Origin: Kitasatospora terrestris
GTDB taxonomy: Bacteria > Actinomycetota > Actinomycetes > Streptomycetales > Streptomycetaceae
Length of the DNA: 64,000 nucleotides
Assembly (NCBI RefSeq): GCF_039542905.1
Contig: NZ_BAABIS010000001.1
Location: forward strand, 2,294,001 to 2,358,000
Direction: 5' to 3'
Shown: one piece after another, positions 18,449 through 28,019 of the stretch
Numbering within the stretch: position 1 is the first letter of the stretch
Layout: each line of letters starts with the position of its first letter
The notes under the pieces: model-generated
Seen by the model: only the letters and a program-made list of their open reading frames with translations
The model's database searches: none
Told to the model about the DNA's origin: nothing
Translations under genes and position numbers: made by a program

Positions 18449-19336
18449 ATGCTCGACGTCCGCCGCCTGCGGCTGCTCCGGGAACTCGCCCACCACGGCA
18501 CCATCGCCGCGGTGGCCGAGGCGCTCGCCTTCAGCCCGTCCGCCGTCTCCCAGCAGCTGTCGGTGCTGGAGCGGGAGGCGGGCGTGCCGCTGCTGGAGCG
18601 CACCGGCCGCCGGGTCGCGCTCACCCCGGCCGGGCACAACCTGGTCCGGCACACCGAGGCGGTGCTGGAGCGCCTGGAGCGCGCGGGCGCCGAACTCGCG
18701 CACGCCCGGCAGGGTCTGGCCGGGCCGCTGCGGATCGGCGCCTACCCGTCGGCGACCCGCGCGCTGGTGCCCGCGGCGCTCGCCGAACTCGCCTCCCGGC
18801 ACCCCGCGCTGGAGGCGATGGTCAGCGAGGTCGACCCGGCGGGCGTCGCGGCCGCGCTGCGCGCCGGGGAGCTGGACGTCGCCCTGGTGCACGAGTACGA
18901 CCTGGTGCCGACCGAGACCGAGCCCGGGATCGCCGTCACCGGGCCGGTGTTCACCGAGCCGATGTACCTGGCGGCCCCCGCCGCGGGGGGCGTCGCCGAG
19001 CACCGCGACTCGCCGTGGATCATGGCCGGGCCGGGCACCCTCTGCCACGCGATGACCCTGCGGGCCTGCCAGGCCGCCGGGTTCAGCCCGCGGATCCGGC
19101 ACCAGGTGGACGACTTCGCCACCGTGCTCGCCCTGGTGGCGGTCGGCCAGGGCGTCGCCCTCGTCCCCCACCTCGGCACGGTCGGCCAGCGCCCGTCCGG
19201 CGTCGCACTGACCCGGCTGCCGATGTACCGCCGCACCCGCACCGCCTTCCGCGCGGGCGCCGCCGCGCACCCGGCGGTGGCGGCCTTCGCGGCCGCGCTG
19301 CACGCCGTGGTGCCGCGCGAACTGCGGGGCGCATGA
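18449..19336 (+). CDS. LysR family transcriptional regulator
   Basis: 295 aa. The N-terminal winged helix (LRLLRELAHHGTIAAVAEALAFSPSAVSQQLSVLEREAGVPLLERTGRRVALTPAG) spans about 1-60, followed by a linker helix and a periplasmic-binding-like effector domain from about 90 (GPLRIGAYPSATRALVPAAL). It is divergent from the dapA-like gene with 72 bp between starts, the classical LysR layout, so control of that gene and of itself is likely. A leaderless start is suggested by TAAGCT 6 nt before the ATG. It ends 7 bp from the convergent membrane gene. Confidence 0.9.
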   Translation: MLDVRRLRLLRELAHHGTIAAVAEALAFSPSAVSQQLSVLEREAGVPLLERTGRRVALTPAGHNLVRHTEAVLERLERAGAELAHARQGLAGPLRIGAYPSATRALVPAALAELASRHPALEAMVSEVDPAGVAAALRAGELDVALVHEYDLVPTETEPGIAVTGPVFTEPMYLAAPAAGGVAEHRDSPWIMAGPGTLCHAMTLRACQAAGFSPRIRHQVDDFATVLALVAVGQGVALVPHLGTVGQRPSGVALTRLPMYRRTRTAFRAGAAAHPAVAAFAAALHAVVPRELRGA

Positions 19337-19343
19337 CCGGATG

Positions 19344-20021
19344 TCAGTTCAGCAGCGGGCTGGGGTTGCGCGGCGCACGGTCGGCGCCGCGCAGGCAGGG
19401 GAAGATCCGCTCGTGCACGTCGCCGACCCGGTCGACCACCTGGATGCGGACGTAGAGCTCGACGATCACCCGCATCGCCTCCTCGGTGAACCACCCCACG
19501 AAGGCGGTGCCCTGGGCCGGCAGCGGACGGCCCACACCCATCAGCGACAGCCAGAAGTCCTCGTGGCGCACCAGCTCCCGTTCGATCAGCCGGCGGTCGA
19601 TCTCCGCCCGGTCCGTCCAGGACAGGGTGTCGGGCGGCCCGCCCGGCTCGGCCGGGGCAAGCAGGAGCCCGTAGGACAGGTCGGTGACCACGGCGACGTC
19701 CTGGGCCGCGTTGGTCACCTGGAAGCTCCAGGCGAGCCGGTCCGGTGCCAGGTCCGGAACCACGCGCCCGATGCCGCCGATCGCCGGGCGCACCGTCCGC
19801 GCGTACTGGGCACGCGCCAGCGCGGCCGCACCCGTGGCCACCAGCAGGTCGGTGGCGCTCTGCAGGTCCAGCAGCCGCAGCCGCCACAGCCAGGACGTCG
19901 GCGCGGCGATGTTCTCCACGACCACCGCGTGCACCAGCAGCAGCGCCGAGAGCAGGACCAGTCCGAGCAGGGTGCGGGACAGCAGGGCGCTGCGGCGGAC
20001 GACGCGTTGCGTGAAGTTCAC
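19344..20021 (-). CDS. Membrane protein of unknown function
   Basis: About 225 aa. There is a basic N-terminus (FTQRVVRRSALLSR), a transmembrane helix (TLLGLVLLSALLLVHAVVVENI), a second hydrophobic stretch (SATDLLVATGAAALARAQ) and a beta-rich outer part from about 90. That part includes WSFQVTNAAQDVAVVTDLSYGLLL and EDFWLSLMGVGRPLPAQGTAFVGWFTEEAMRVI. I do not recognise a family. The GTG at 20021 has a G-run just upstream; an in-frame GTG at 20048 would add nine residues (MVRLRFGGI). Confidence 0.65.
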   Translation of the reverse strand: MNFTQRVVRRSALLSRTLLGLVLLSALLLVHAVVVENIAAPTSWLWRLRLLDLQSATDLLVATGAAALARAQYARTVRPAIGGIGRVVPDLAPDRLAWSFQVTNAAQDVAVVTDLSYGLLLAPAEPGGPPDTLSWTDRAEIDRRLIERELVRHEDFWLSLMGVGRPLPAQGTAFVGWFTEEAMRVIVELYVRIQVVDRVGDVHERIFPCLRGADRAPRNPSPLLN

Positions 20022-20131
20022 GATCCCCCCGAACCGTAGGCGTACCACCGACCATAGGGGCGTCCCGCGGGGCCGAACAGGGGGCCGGGAACGACTTGAC
20101 CGGCCCGCCGCGGGTTCGGGAGGCTTCCGGC

Positions 20132-20584
20132 ATGGCCGAGATGATCGATCAGGACGAGTACCAGCCGGGCCGCTTCGGCCCCGAGGCGACGGTGGAGGTC
20201 GAGCCGACCCGGGTGGGGCCGGTGCGCACCGAGTACGCGCCGGCCCACGACGGCGACCCGGACCCGGGCGAGATCGTCTGGACCTGGGTGCCGTACGAGG
20301 AGAACGACGGGCGCGGCAAGGACCGCCCGGTGCTCGTGGTGGCCCGCGAGCAGGGCGGTTCGCTGCTCACCGTGATGCTGTCCAGCAAGGGCCACGACCA
20401 CGACCGGGACTGGGTGCCGATCGGGTCGGGCCCCTGGGACCGCACCGGGCGCGACTCCTGGGTCGCGCTGGACCGCGTGATGCGGGTGTGGGACGGCGGC
20501 ATGCGGCGCGAGGCGTGCGCCCTGGACCGGGCGCGCTTCAACCTGGTGGTCGACAGCCTGAAGCGCCGCTACCGCTGGAGCTGA
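20132..20584 (+). CDS. PemK/MazF-like protein without a partner antitoxin
   Basis: 150 aa. The central region carries the PemK/MazF fold: GEIVWTWVPYEENDGRGKDRPVLVVAREQGGSLLTVMLSSKG...WVPIGSGPW. An extra acidic N-terminal extension of about 45 residues and a short C-terminal helix (DRARFNLVVDSLKRRYRWS) flank it. MazF toxins cleave RNA, but no small antitoxin gene lies on either side. The role as a toxin is therefore doubtful. ATG 20132 has GGGAGG 8 nt upstream. Its 3' end overlaps the convergent secreted-protein gene by 16 bp. Confidence 0.75.
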   Translation: MAEMIDQDEYQPGRFGPEATVEVEPTRVGPVRTEYAPAHDGDPDPGEIVWTWVPYEENDGRGKDRPVLVVAREQGGSLLTVMLSSKGHDHDRDWVPIGSGPWDRTGRDSWVALDRVMRVWDGGMRREACALDRARFNLVVDSLKRRYRWS

Positions 20585-21171
20585 GCCCGCCGGCGCAGCA
20601 GCAGGGCGACGGCCACGGCCGGCACCGCGCAGAGCGCGACGCCGATGCCGAGGGCCCACGCGCCCGGGCCGCCGCGCTTCGCGGGGGCGGCGGCGGGCCC
20701 GGTGCTCGCCACCGCCGAGCCCGGTACCGTCCGGTCCGGCGCCGGGGCGGACGCGCTCGCCGGGCCGGCGGTGGCGCTCTGCGCGGCCGACGGGGCGGTG
20801 CCGGGGACGGCGGTGACGGTGAGGTCCGCCTCGCCGCGTCCCAGGGCCGGGAAGCCGGACTCCACCGTCACCTTCCAGCTGCCCGGCGGCAGCGCCAGCG
20901 CGGTGGTGTAGTCGCCCTTGGCGGCGTCGACGGCGACCAGCGGCCAGGGGCCGACGGTCCGGCCGTCGGCGGCGGTCGCGCTGAGCGTGGCCGCCACCTT
21001 CTCCTCGACCGGGTCGCCGTCGTTGTCCCAGGTGGCCACGGCCTTGGTGTGGCCGTCGACCAGCGCGGTGACGGTGAAGTGGATGGTGTCGCCGTGGGCG
21101 CCGGCGGGGGTGGCCAGCGCCGGGACGGCGAGTGCGGACAGGACGAGTGCGGCGGCGAGTCGGGTTCGCAT
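20569..21171 (-). CDS. Surface-anchored CopC/YtkA-like protein
   Basis: 200 aa. The signal peptide MRTRLAAALVLSALAVPALATPAGA is cleaved just before H in AHGDTIHFTV. One beta-sandwich domain of about 110 residues follows (VTALVDGHTKAVATWDNDGDPVEEKVAATLSA...GDYTTALALPPGSWKVTVESGFPALGRGEADLTV). A Pro/Ala/Ser linker and a C-terminal helix (WALGIGVALCAVPAVAVALLL) with a basic stop (RRRAQLQR) complete it. The His at the mature N-terminus and the domain layout recall CopC/YtkA copper-resistance proteins, but I cannot confirm copper ligands. GAGGAG precedes ATG 21171. It overlaps the convergent gene by 16 bp. Confidence 0.7.
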   Translation of the reverse strand: MRTRLAAALVLSALAVPALATPAGAHGDTIHFTVTALVDGHTKAVATWDNDGDPVEEKVAATLSATAADGRTVGPWPLVAVDAAKGDYTTALALPPGSWKVTVESGFPALGRGEADLTVTAVPGTAPSAAQSATAGPASASAPAPDRTVPGSAVASTGPAAAPAKRGGPGAWALGIGVALCAVPAVAVALLLRRRAQLQR

Positions 21172-21259
21172 CGCGGCGGTCTCCTCAGATGGGCGGGGGC
21201 GCGGGGGCGGCCTGGCTCGTGGCCGCCCCCGCGCCGGTCCTGGTGCTACCGGGGTCCGG

Positions 21260-23401
21260 TCAGGACGCCGGCTGGACGGTCCAGTTCTGGCCGGCACCCG
21301 CGGTGCCGGGCTGCTGCAGCTCCAGCAGCCAACCGCCGTAGTACCAGCGGCTGCTGCTGCCGAGCACCAGCGAGGAGCCCTTGGCGGTGAGGCGGTAGCC
21401 GGCGCCGTCCGAGGCGAGCTTCCACTGCTGGCCGTCGGCGGTGCCGCAGGCCTGCTGCATCACGTACTGGCCGCGCACCGGCGCGCCGCCGAGCTGCAGG
21501 CACTTGCCGGAGCGGACCGACTTGATCCGCAGGTAGCCGTCGCCGGCGTCCTCGAACTGCCACTGCTGGTTGGCGTACCCGGTGCGCTGGTAGCCGATCA
21601 GCACGGCGCCGTCACGGGTGGACCCGCCCCACATGTCGGCGGCCTGGCCGGTCAGGGTGTTGGTCAGCAGGTACGGGGTGCCGGGCTTGGTCGGGCCGGC
21701 CGAGGCCGGGGTGCGGAAGGTCGCGGTGCGGCCCGGCTTGGAGGCCTTGCCGTCGGCGCCGTGCACCACGATCGCCAGCTTGTACTGGGCGTCCGGCTGC
21801 AGCCCGACGATCCGCACCACGGTGGCGCGGACGGTGGCCAGCGAGCGGCCGTTGAAGATCAGCTCGTAGCCGGTCGCGCCCGCGGTCTGCTTCCAGCTGA
21901 CCACCGCCGAGTTGGGGGTGAGCTGGCCGACCGTCACGTCCGGGCCGGTGGTCGGCGTGGAGCCGGTCGCGGTCGGGCTCGGGGTCGGCGTCGGGGTGGG
22001 CGTGGGCGTGGGGGTGTGGGTGGGCGTCGGGGTCGGCGTGGAGCCGGTCCGGGTCGGGGTGGGCGTGGGGGTCGGCGTGGGCGTGGGCGTCGGGGTCGGC
22101 GTGGGGTTCGGGTTGCTGCCGTTGCCGTTGATCAGGAACTGGTTGTCCGCGACGTTCCAGTGCGTGGCCAGGTAACTACCGGCCTTGGGCGCGGTGTTGT
22201 AGTAGTCGTCGTGGTTGCAGTCCAGCCGGTCGTCGTGCGCCCGGTCGGGGCAGTGGGTCTGCATCTGCGGGTAGTACGGGCTGTCCGAGTAGCACATGAT
22301 GTCCCACTCGTCGACGCAGTGGCCGCCCTTGCTGGTGTTCGGCGCGCTGTTGTTGACCGCGCCGAGGTTGTGGCCCAGCTCGTGCGCGGCGGTCGAGCCG
22401 CTCCAGCAGCCGGAGTCGGTACGGCCGTACGAGGGGCCGAAGTTGCTCAGGTTGTTCTGGGTCGGACGCTCGTCGCCGGCGAAGGTGCCGATGCCGCAGT
22501 AGACCTGCGCGTCGGCGAAGACCATGTACTTGCGGTCCTTGCGCTTGTAGCCCTGGGCCGCGAGCGCGTCGTTCATCGCGCCGAACTCCTGCAGCGCGGA
22601 CGCCGACACCTCGACCTTCAGCACCGAGACGGTGCAGTCGGGCTGGGTGACGAAGCGGACGTGCCGGACGCCGCCGGTCTCCTGCGCGGAGGCGTTGTAG
22701 ATGACGTCGGTGTCCGCCGCCCACTTCTGGAAGGACGGCAGGTACTGCGCGAAGCGGTCCTGGTTCGGCCCGTGGACGTAGAGCACCTGGACGCGGTTGC
22801 CGGTGCTGCCGTCGCCGTCGCAGACCACCGTGCTGCCGGCGGCGGCCGCCGCACCGGGGGCCTGGGCGGCGCCGGCCGCGGCCGGGCTCGCGGCGGCGAG
22901 CGCGGTGCCGCTCTGCGCGTCGACCACCACCGGGACGTCCTTGACCAGGTCGGCGGCGGCCGGGTCGGTCGAACCGCCCTGCAGCACCGGCGCCTTGTCA
23001 CCGGCGGCCACGGCGGGCTCGGTGTTCTTGCGGATGTCCACGCCCTTGGGCGGCGCGTCCGGCCCGTGCGTGCACAGGCCCGCCTCGGACACCTTGAAGA
23101 CGCCGACGCAGCGGTCGCCGCTCGCCGCCGCGGTCAGTCCGGTGTACACCAGGCCCTTGGACGGATCGTTGTCCGGTATCCGGGTGATCGGCACCGGGGC
23201 CTGCTTGTGCTCCGGACCGGCCGCCGGGGTGGGCACCACGTCCTGCGCCGCCGCCGTCGTGGTCCGCGGCAGCAAACCGTCCGTCACCGCACCGAACCCG
23301 ACGGCCGCGACCGCCACTCCGGCAACCAGACCGGTGACGGTCACCAGCAGCTTCCGGCTGCTCCGGCGTCGGTGCGACGACGCCGCCTTCCTGCGTGCCA
23401 T
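21260..23401 (-). CDS. Secreted zinc metalloprotease with Fn3 and ricin-B domains
   Basis: 713 aa. A basic N-terminus and hydrophobic helix ([23 protein letters not shown]) direct export. The catalytic domain has [11 protein letters not shown] at 340-350 and a Met-turn-like WDIMCYSD about 25 residues on, like metzincins, but Asn stands where the third His is usual. A Pro-Thr linker, an Fn3 domain ([30 protein letters not shown]...) and a C-terminal ricin-type beta-trefoil follow. The trefoil has the QxW repeats NQQWQF, GQQWKL and GQNWTV. It probably digests an extracellular, carbohydrate-bound protein. GAGGAG lies 8 nt before ATG 23401. Confidence 0.85.
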   Translation of the reverse strand: MARRKAASSHRRRSSRKLLVTVTGLVAGVAVAAVGFGAVTDGLLPRTTTAAAQDVVPTPAAGPEHKQAPVPITRIPDNDPSKGLVYTGLTAAASGDRCVGVFKVSEAGLCTHGPDAPPKGVDIRKNTEPAVAAGDKAPVLQGGSTDPAAADLVKDVPVVVDAQSGTALAAASPAAAGAAQAPGAAAAAGSTVVCDGDGSTGNRVQVLYVHGPNQDRFAQYLPSFQKWAADTDVIYNASAQETGGVRHVRFVTQPDCTVSVLKVEVSASALQEFGAMNDALAAQGYKRKDRKYMVFADAQVYCGIGTFAGDERPTQNNLSNFGPSYGRTDSGCWSGSTAAHELGHNLGAVNNSAPNTSKGGHCVDEWDIMCYSDSPYYPQMQTHCPDRAHDDRLDCNHDDYYNTAPKAGSYLATHWNVADNQFLINGNGSNPNPTPTPTPTPTPTPTPTPTRTGSTPTPTPTHTPTPTPTPTPTPSPTATGSTPTTGPDVTVGQLTPNSAVVSWKQTAGATGYELIFNGRSLATVRATVVRIVGLQPDAQYKLAIVVHGADGKASKPGRTATFRTPASAGPTKPGTPYLLTNTLTGQAADMWGGSTRDGAVLIGYQRTGYANQQWQFEDAGDGYLRIKSVRSGKCLQLGGAPVRGQYVMQQACGTADGQQWKLASDGAGYRLTAKGSSLVLGSSSRWYYGGWLLELQQPGTAGAGQNWTVQPAS
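21945..22112. repeat. Short tandem repeats coding a Pro-Thr linker
   Basis: About 170 bp of near-perfect GTGGGCGTCGGG-type 6-bp repeats, which on the coding (minus) strand read (TP)n with interruptions [18 protein letters not shown]. It is the flexible linker of the metalloprotease and a likely site of slippage. Confidence 0.85.
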
Positions 23402-23553
23402 GTGTGTCTCCTCGTCGGCCATGAGGGGATGGGCGACCGACACCTGGGAGATCCCAGGAGACACAGGAGATAACAACTTTTCGCGCGGAAGTTCGGAATC
23501 GGTTCTGCGGTGCGATTCCCCGGGCCCGCGCGGCGGCCTCCCGCGGCGCGGGC

Positions 23554-23577
23554 GCGGGCGGGACGCTCGCCGCCCGC
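23554..23577 (-). terminator. Hairpin terminator of dnaE
   Basis: GCGGGCGG (23554-23561) pairs with CCGCCCGC (23570-23577) around an 8-nt loop, 20 nt past the dnaE stop. The rest of the 195-bp gap to the metalloprotease start carries a CCTGGGAGATCCCAGG inverted repeat and a TTATCT that may be the protease -10 box. Confidence 0.55.
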
Positions 23578-23596
23578 ACCGCGGGAGAAGGCCTGA

Positions 23597-26500
23597 TCAG
23601 CCCGCCAGGCAGCTCGGGCCGAGGAGTTGCTTGAGGTCGCCGAACAGCGCCGGGTCCGACTTCACCCGGTGCCGGTCCAGCCGCAGCACCGTGGTCTTGG
23701 TGCGCCCGCGCAGGTGGACGTGGACCTCGGTGGTGCCCTTGTGGTGGGCCAGCACCTCGCCGAGCCGGGCGACCAGCGGCGGGGTCAGCTTGTTGTCGGG
23801 CACGGTGATCACGATCGGCAGCTGCGCGCCGACGTTGGAGAGGTCCGGGACGGACAGCTCCATGCCCATCAGGCGCGGCACGTCCTCCCGCTTGTCGAGC
23901 TTGCCGCGGACGAACACCACGGCGTCCTCGACCAGTTGGGAGGAGACCAGCTGGTAGCTGGCGGGGAAGAACATGCAGTCGATGGAGCCGGCCAGGTCCT
24001 CGACGGTGGCGATCGCCCAGGCGTTGCCCTGCTTGGTCATCTTGCGCTGCAGGCCCGAGATGATGCCGCCGATGGTGACGATGGCGCCGTCGGGCCGTTC
24101 GGCCAGGTCGGCCACCGCGCAGTCGGCCTTGTCGGCGAGGACGTGCTCGATGCCGTGCAGCGGGTGCGAGGAGACGTAGAGGCCGAGCATCTCCCGCTCC
24201 TGGGTGAGCAGGAAGGCCTTGTCCCACTCCTCCTCGGAGAAGACCACGTCCAGGCCGAAGCTCGGCTCGTCGCTGGTGGCGTCGCCGCCGAACAGGTCGA
24301 ACTGGCCCTCGGCCTCCTTGCGCTTGACCCCGACCACGTTGTCGATCATCGGCTCGAACTGCGCGGTCAGGCCCTTGCGGGTGTGCCCGAGCGAGTCGAA
24401 CGCGCCCGCCTTGATCAGGGATTCGACGGTGCGCTTGTTGCACACCACCGACTCGACCTTCTCCAGGAAGTCCGGGAAGGAGGCGAACTTCCCCTTGGCC
24501 TTGCGGGTGCGGATCATCGACTCGACCACCGGCCCGCCGACGTTGCGGATGGCGGTGAGGCCGAACCGGACGGTGTCGTTGCCGTGCGGGGTGAAGTCGG
24601 CGTCGGACTCGTTGACGTCCGGTGGCAGGACGTTGATGCCCATCTTGCGGGCCTCGTTGAGGTAGACCGCGGACTTGTCCTTGTCGTCCTTGACCGAGGT
24701 GAGCAGGCCGGACATGTACTCGGCCGGGTAGTTGGCCTTGAGGTACGCGGTCCAGTAGGAGACCAGTCCGTATCCGGCGGTGTGGGCCTTGTTGAAGGCG
24801 TAGCCGGAGAAGGGGACCAGGACGTCCCACACCGCCTGGATCGCGGCGTCGGAGTAGCCGTGCTCGCGGCAGCCCTTCTGGAAGGGGACGAACTCCGCCT
24901 CCAGGATCTCCTTCTTCTTCTTGCCCATCGCGCGGCGCAGCAGGTCGGCCTGGCCGAGCGAGTAGCCGGCCAGGATCTGCGCCGCCTTCTGCACCTGCTC
25001 CTGGTAGACGATCAGGCCGTAGGTGGGCTCCAGGATCTCCTTGAGCGGGGCCTCCAGCTCCGGGTGGATCGGGATGATCTCCTGCTGGCCGTTCTTGCGC
25101 AGCGCGTAGTTGGTGTGCGAGTTGACGCCCATCGGGCCCGGTCGGTACAGCGCGAGGACGGCGGAGATGTCCTCGAAGTTGTCGGGCTTCATCAGGCGCA
25201 GCAGCGAGCGCATCGGGCCGCCGTCGAGCTGGAAGACGCCGAGCGTGTCGCCGCGGGCGAGGAGTTCGTAGGTGGGCTTGTCGTCCAGGGGCAGATCAAG
25301 CAGGTTGATCTTGATGCCCTTGTTCTTCTCGATCGCCTTGACGGCGTCGTCCATGATCGTCAGGTTGCGCAGGCCGAGGAAGTCCATCTTGAGCAGGCCG
25401 AGGCCTTCACAGGTGGGGTAGTCGAACTGCGTGATGGTGACGCCGTCGGTGTGCCGGGTCCAGACCGGGATGTGGTCGGTCAGCGGCTCGGCGGACATGA
25501 TGACGCCGGCCGCGTGCACACCGGGCTGGCGGATCAGGCCCTCGATGCCGCGCGCGGTGTCGATGACCTTCTTGACGTCCGGGTCGGTCTCGTACAGGCC
25601 GCGGATCTCGCCCGCCTCGCTGTAGCGCGGGTGCGAGGGGTCGGTGATGCCGGAGAGCGGGATGCCCTTGCCCATCACGTCCGGCGGCATCGCCTTGGTG
25701 ATCCGGTCGCCCATCGCGTACGGGTAGCCGAGGACCCGGGAGGAGTCCTTGATGGCGGCCTTCGCCTTGATGGTGCCGTACGTGACGATCATGGCGACCT
25801 TGTCGGAGCCCCACTTCTCCGTCACGTACCGGATCACGTCACCGCGCCGGCGCTCGTCGAAGTCGATGTCGACGTCGGGCATGGAGATGCGCTCGGGGTT
25901 GAGGAAGCGCTCGAAGATCAGGCCGTGCGGGATCGGGTCGAGGTCGGTGATGCCCATGGCGTACGCGACCAGCGAGCCGGCCGCCGAGCCGCGGCCGGGG
26001 CCGACCGCGATGCCCTGCTCCTTGGCCCACATGATGAAGTCGGCGACCACGAGGAAGTACGCCGGGAACCCCATCTGGATGATGGTGTCCATCTCGTACT
26101 CGGCGAGCTTCTTGTGCTCCTCGTCGTAGCCGCCCGGGAAGCGCCAGTCCATGCCCTTCCACACCTGGGCCTTGAAGAAGTCCGCCTCGGACTCGTAGCC
26201 CTCCGGGATGGGGAAGCGCGGCATCAGGTTCTTGAACTCGAACATGCCGGCGGTGTCGACGCGGGAGGCGACCAGCAGCTGGCTGTTGCGGCAGCCCTCC
26301 TGCCAGGCGTCGGAGGAGTCGAGGCCGTACATCTCGGCGGCCGACTTGATGTAGTAACCGGTGCCGTCAAAGCGGAAGCGGTCCGGGTCGGAGAGGTTCT
26401 TGCCGGTCTGCACGCAGAGCAGCAGGTCGTGGGCGCCGGCGTCGGCCTCGGTGGTGTAGTGCGAGTCGTTGGTGACCACCGGAGGGATGTTCAGCTTCTT

Positions 26501-27130
26501 GCTGATCTCCAGCAGGCCGTCGCGGACCCGCTTCTCGATGTCGAGGCCGTGGTCCATCAGCTCGAGGAAGTAGTTCTCGGCGCCGAAGATGTCCCGGTAG
26601 TCGGCGGCGGACTTCAGCGCCTCGTCGAAGTGGCCCAGCCGCAGCCGGGTCTGCACCTCGCCGGACGGGCAGCCGGTGGTGGCCATCAGGCCGGCCGCGT
26701 GCTCGGCGATGATCTCCTTGTCCATCCGGGGCCACTTGACCAGCCAGCCCTCGGCGTAGGAGCGCGAGGTCAGCTTGAAGAGGTTGTGCAGGCCCTCCTT
26801 GTTCCGGGCCCAGATGGTCTTGTGGGTGTAGGCGCCGGACGCCGAGACGTCGTCCTTCTTCTGGTGCGGCTGGCCCCACAGGATGCGCTTGGTGTTGGAC
26901 CGCTTCTCCGGCGCCACGTACGCCTCGATGCCGATCACCGGGGTGATGCCGGCCGCGGTCGCCTGCTTGTGGAACTCCGCCGCGCCGTACATGTTGCCGT
27001 GGTCGGTCATCGCGACGTGGGTCTGCCCGAGCCGTTCGACCTCCTTGAACAGCTGCTTCAGCCGGGCGGCGCCGTCCAGCATCGAGTACTCGGTGTGGAC
27101 GTGCAGGTGCGCGTACGGCTGGTCGCTCAA
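23597..27130 (-). CDS. dnaE: DNA polymerase III alpha subunit
   Basis: 1177 aa, the replicative polymerase of the chromosome. The PHP domain begins at once (HLHVHTEYSMLDGAARL, residues 7-23). The polymerase catalytic block PDVDIDFDERRR lies near residue 420. The C-terminal OB-fold and tail include FVRGKLDKREDVPRLMGMELSVPDL. The start is a TTG at 27130: it gives the family N-terminus (SDQPYAHLHVHTEYSML) and has GGAGG 7 nt upstream. The ATG-type frame further up adds residues without homology. It is a single gene with its own terminator. Confidence 0.96.
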   Translation of the reverse strand: MSDQPYAHLHVHTEYSMLDGAARLKQLFKEVERLGQTHVAMTDHGNMYGAAEFHKQATAAGITPVIGIEAYVAPEKRSNTKRILWGQPHQKKDDVSASGAYTHKTIWARNKEGLHNLFKLTSRSYAEGWLVKWPRMDKEIIAEHAAGLMATTGCPSGEVQTRLRLGHFDEALKSAADYRDIFGAENYFLELMDHGLDIEKRVRDGLLEISKKLNIPPVVTNDSHYTTEADAGAHDLLLCVQTGKNLSDPDRFRFDGTGYYIKSAAEMYGLDSSDAWQEGCRNSQLLVASRVDTAGMFEFKNLMPRFPIPEGYESEADFFKAQVWKGMDWRFPGGYDEEHKKLAEYEMDTIIQMGFPAYFLVVADFIMWAKEQGIAVGPGRGSAAGSLVAYAMGITDLDPIPHGLIFERFLNPERISMPDVDIDFDERRRGDVIRYVTEKWGSDKVAMIVTYGTIKAKAAIKDSSRVLGYPYAMGDRITKAMPPDVMGKGIPLSGITDPSHPRYSEAGEIRGLYETDPDVKKVIDTARGIEGLIRQPGVHAAGVIMSAEPLTDHIPVWTRHTDGVTITQFDYPTCEGLGLLKMDFLGLRNLTIMDDAVKAIEKNKGIKINLLDLPLDDKPTYELLARGDTLGVFQLDGGPMRSLLRLMKPDNFEDISAVLALYRPGPMGVNSHTNYALRKNGQQEIIPIHPELEAPLKEILEPTYGLIVYQEQVQKAAQILAGYSLGQADLLRRAMGKKKKEILEAEFVPFQKGCREHGYSDAAIQAVWDVLVPFSGYAFNKAHTAGYGLVSYWTAYLKANYPAEYMSGLLTSVKDDKDKSAVYLNEARKMGINVLPPDVNESDADFTPHGNDTVRFGLTAIRNVGGPVVESMIRTRKAKGKFASFPDFLEKVESVVCNKRTVESLIKAGAFDSLGHTRKGLTAQFEPMIDNVVGVKRKEAEGQFDLFGGDATSDEPSFGLDVVFSEEEWDKAFLLTQEREMLGLYVSSHPLHGIEHVLADKADCAVADLAERPDGAIVTIGGIISGLQRKMTKQGNAWAIATVEDLAGSIDCMFFPASYQLVSSQLVEDAVVFVRGKLDKREDVPRLMGMELSVPDLSNVGAQLPIVITVPDNKLTPPLVARLGEVLAHHKGTTEVHVHLRGRTKTTVLRLDRHRVKSDPALFGDLKQLLGPSCLAG

Positions 27131-27320
27131 GGCGGGGCCTCCGGGGTCCTGGGTGAGGGCTGAAACACGTAAGGCCCGAGCCACCACCAGGGCTCGGACC
27201 ACGGCTTCCGGGTTCGCGGCACCGAGTCTAGTCCCCCACCGGCCGCTCCCGACGCGGGACTCGCCCCGCGTCCCGGGCCCGCGCTACCCTCGGCGCGACC
27301 ATCGACACGGAGGGGGACCC

Positions 27321-27947
27321 ATGGTGTACGGACAGGTACCACCGCCCGGCCCGCGGCAGCCCGGCAAGGGCGGGGCGGTCGCCGTCGGCGTGCTGCTGCT
27401 GGCCCAGCTGCTGCTGGAGCTGGTCGTGCTGGCGTACGACGTGACCCAGGCCGGACCGGCGTACCTGCTGGACGCCGCGGGCTTCAGCTACGAGCACTAC
27501 GTGGTCGCCCCGACGAGCTTCTTCGGCTACGACGCCGCGCTGTGCGTCGCGCTGGTGGTGCTGGCCGTCGCCGCCTTCCGCGGCAGCGCCTGGGCCAAGC
27601 CCGCCGCCACCGTCCTGCTGGCGGTCAACGCCTACGCCTCGTCGACCGCGCTGATCAGCCTGCTCACCGGGGGCGGCACCCCCGCGGCCGCCGAGACCCC
27701 GGGGCAGCTCGCGCTGCTCGCCGTCCCGGCGCTCACCCTGCTGCTGGCCGTCGCGGTCGGCGTGGTCACCGGCGTCACCCGGGCCGTGGGCCCGGCGCAG
27801 CCCGGGTACTTCCCGCCCCCGTACGCCGGCTACGCCCCCTACCCGCAGCCGGCCGCCTTCCCCCACCAGCACCAGCAGCCGCAGCAGCACCCGCTGCCGC
27901 CGCCCCCGGTCCTGCCGCAGCCGCCGAGCACCCCGCCGACCGTGTGA
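27321..27947 (+). CDS. Membrane protein of unknown function, Pro/Gln-rich tail
   Basis: 208 aa. It has a Pro-rich N-terminus and four hydrophobic helices (AVAVGVLLLAQLLLELVVLAYDV, YDAALCVALVVLAVAAF, KPAATVLLAVNAYASSTALISLL, LALLAVPALTLLLAVAVGVVTGV). A C-terminal tail rich in Tyr, Pro, His and Gln (YFPPPYAGYAPYPQP, HQHQQPQQHPLPPPP) follows. I recognise no family. ATG 27321 has GGAGGGGGA 4 nt upstream. Confidence 0.75.
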   Translation: MVYGQVPPPGPRQPGKGGAVAVGVLLLAQLLLELVVLAYDVTQAGPAYLLDAAGFSYEHYVVAPTSFFGYDAALCVALVVLAVAAFRGSAWAKPAATVLLAVNAYASSTALISLLTGGGTPAAAETPGQLALLAVPALTLLLAVAVGVVTGVTRAVGPAQPGYFPPPYAGYAPYPQPAAFPHQHQQPQQHPLPPPPVLPQPPSTPPTV

Positions 27948-28019
27948 CGGGCCGGAACCACGGCGGGGATTCCTTCGTCGCTCAGGTGTACCTCCCCGCA
28001 CCGCCCCGAAGGAGCCGCC

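Noticed and set aside
20132..21171. PemK-like gene and convergent neighbour as a toxin-antitoxin pair
   Set aside because: The neighbour has a signal peptide and C-terminal membrane helix and is convergent, so it cannot serve as a cytoplasmic antitoxin.
21945..22112. Possible CRISPR or satellite array
   Set aside because: The short repeats are a coding Pro-Thr linker of the metalloprotease; no spacers or cas genes are present.
23627..27163. 1178-aa open frame antisense to dnaE
   Set aside because: Codon-position bias fits dnaE; the translation is low-complexity Val/Leu/Gly and has no family features.
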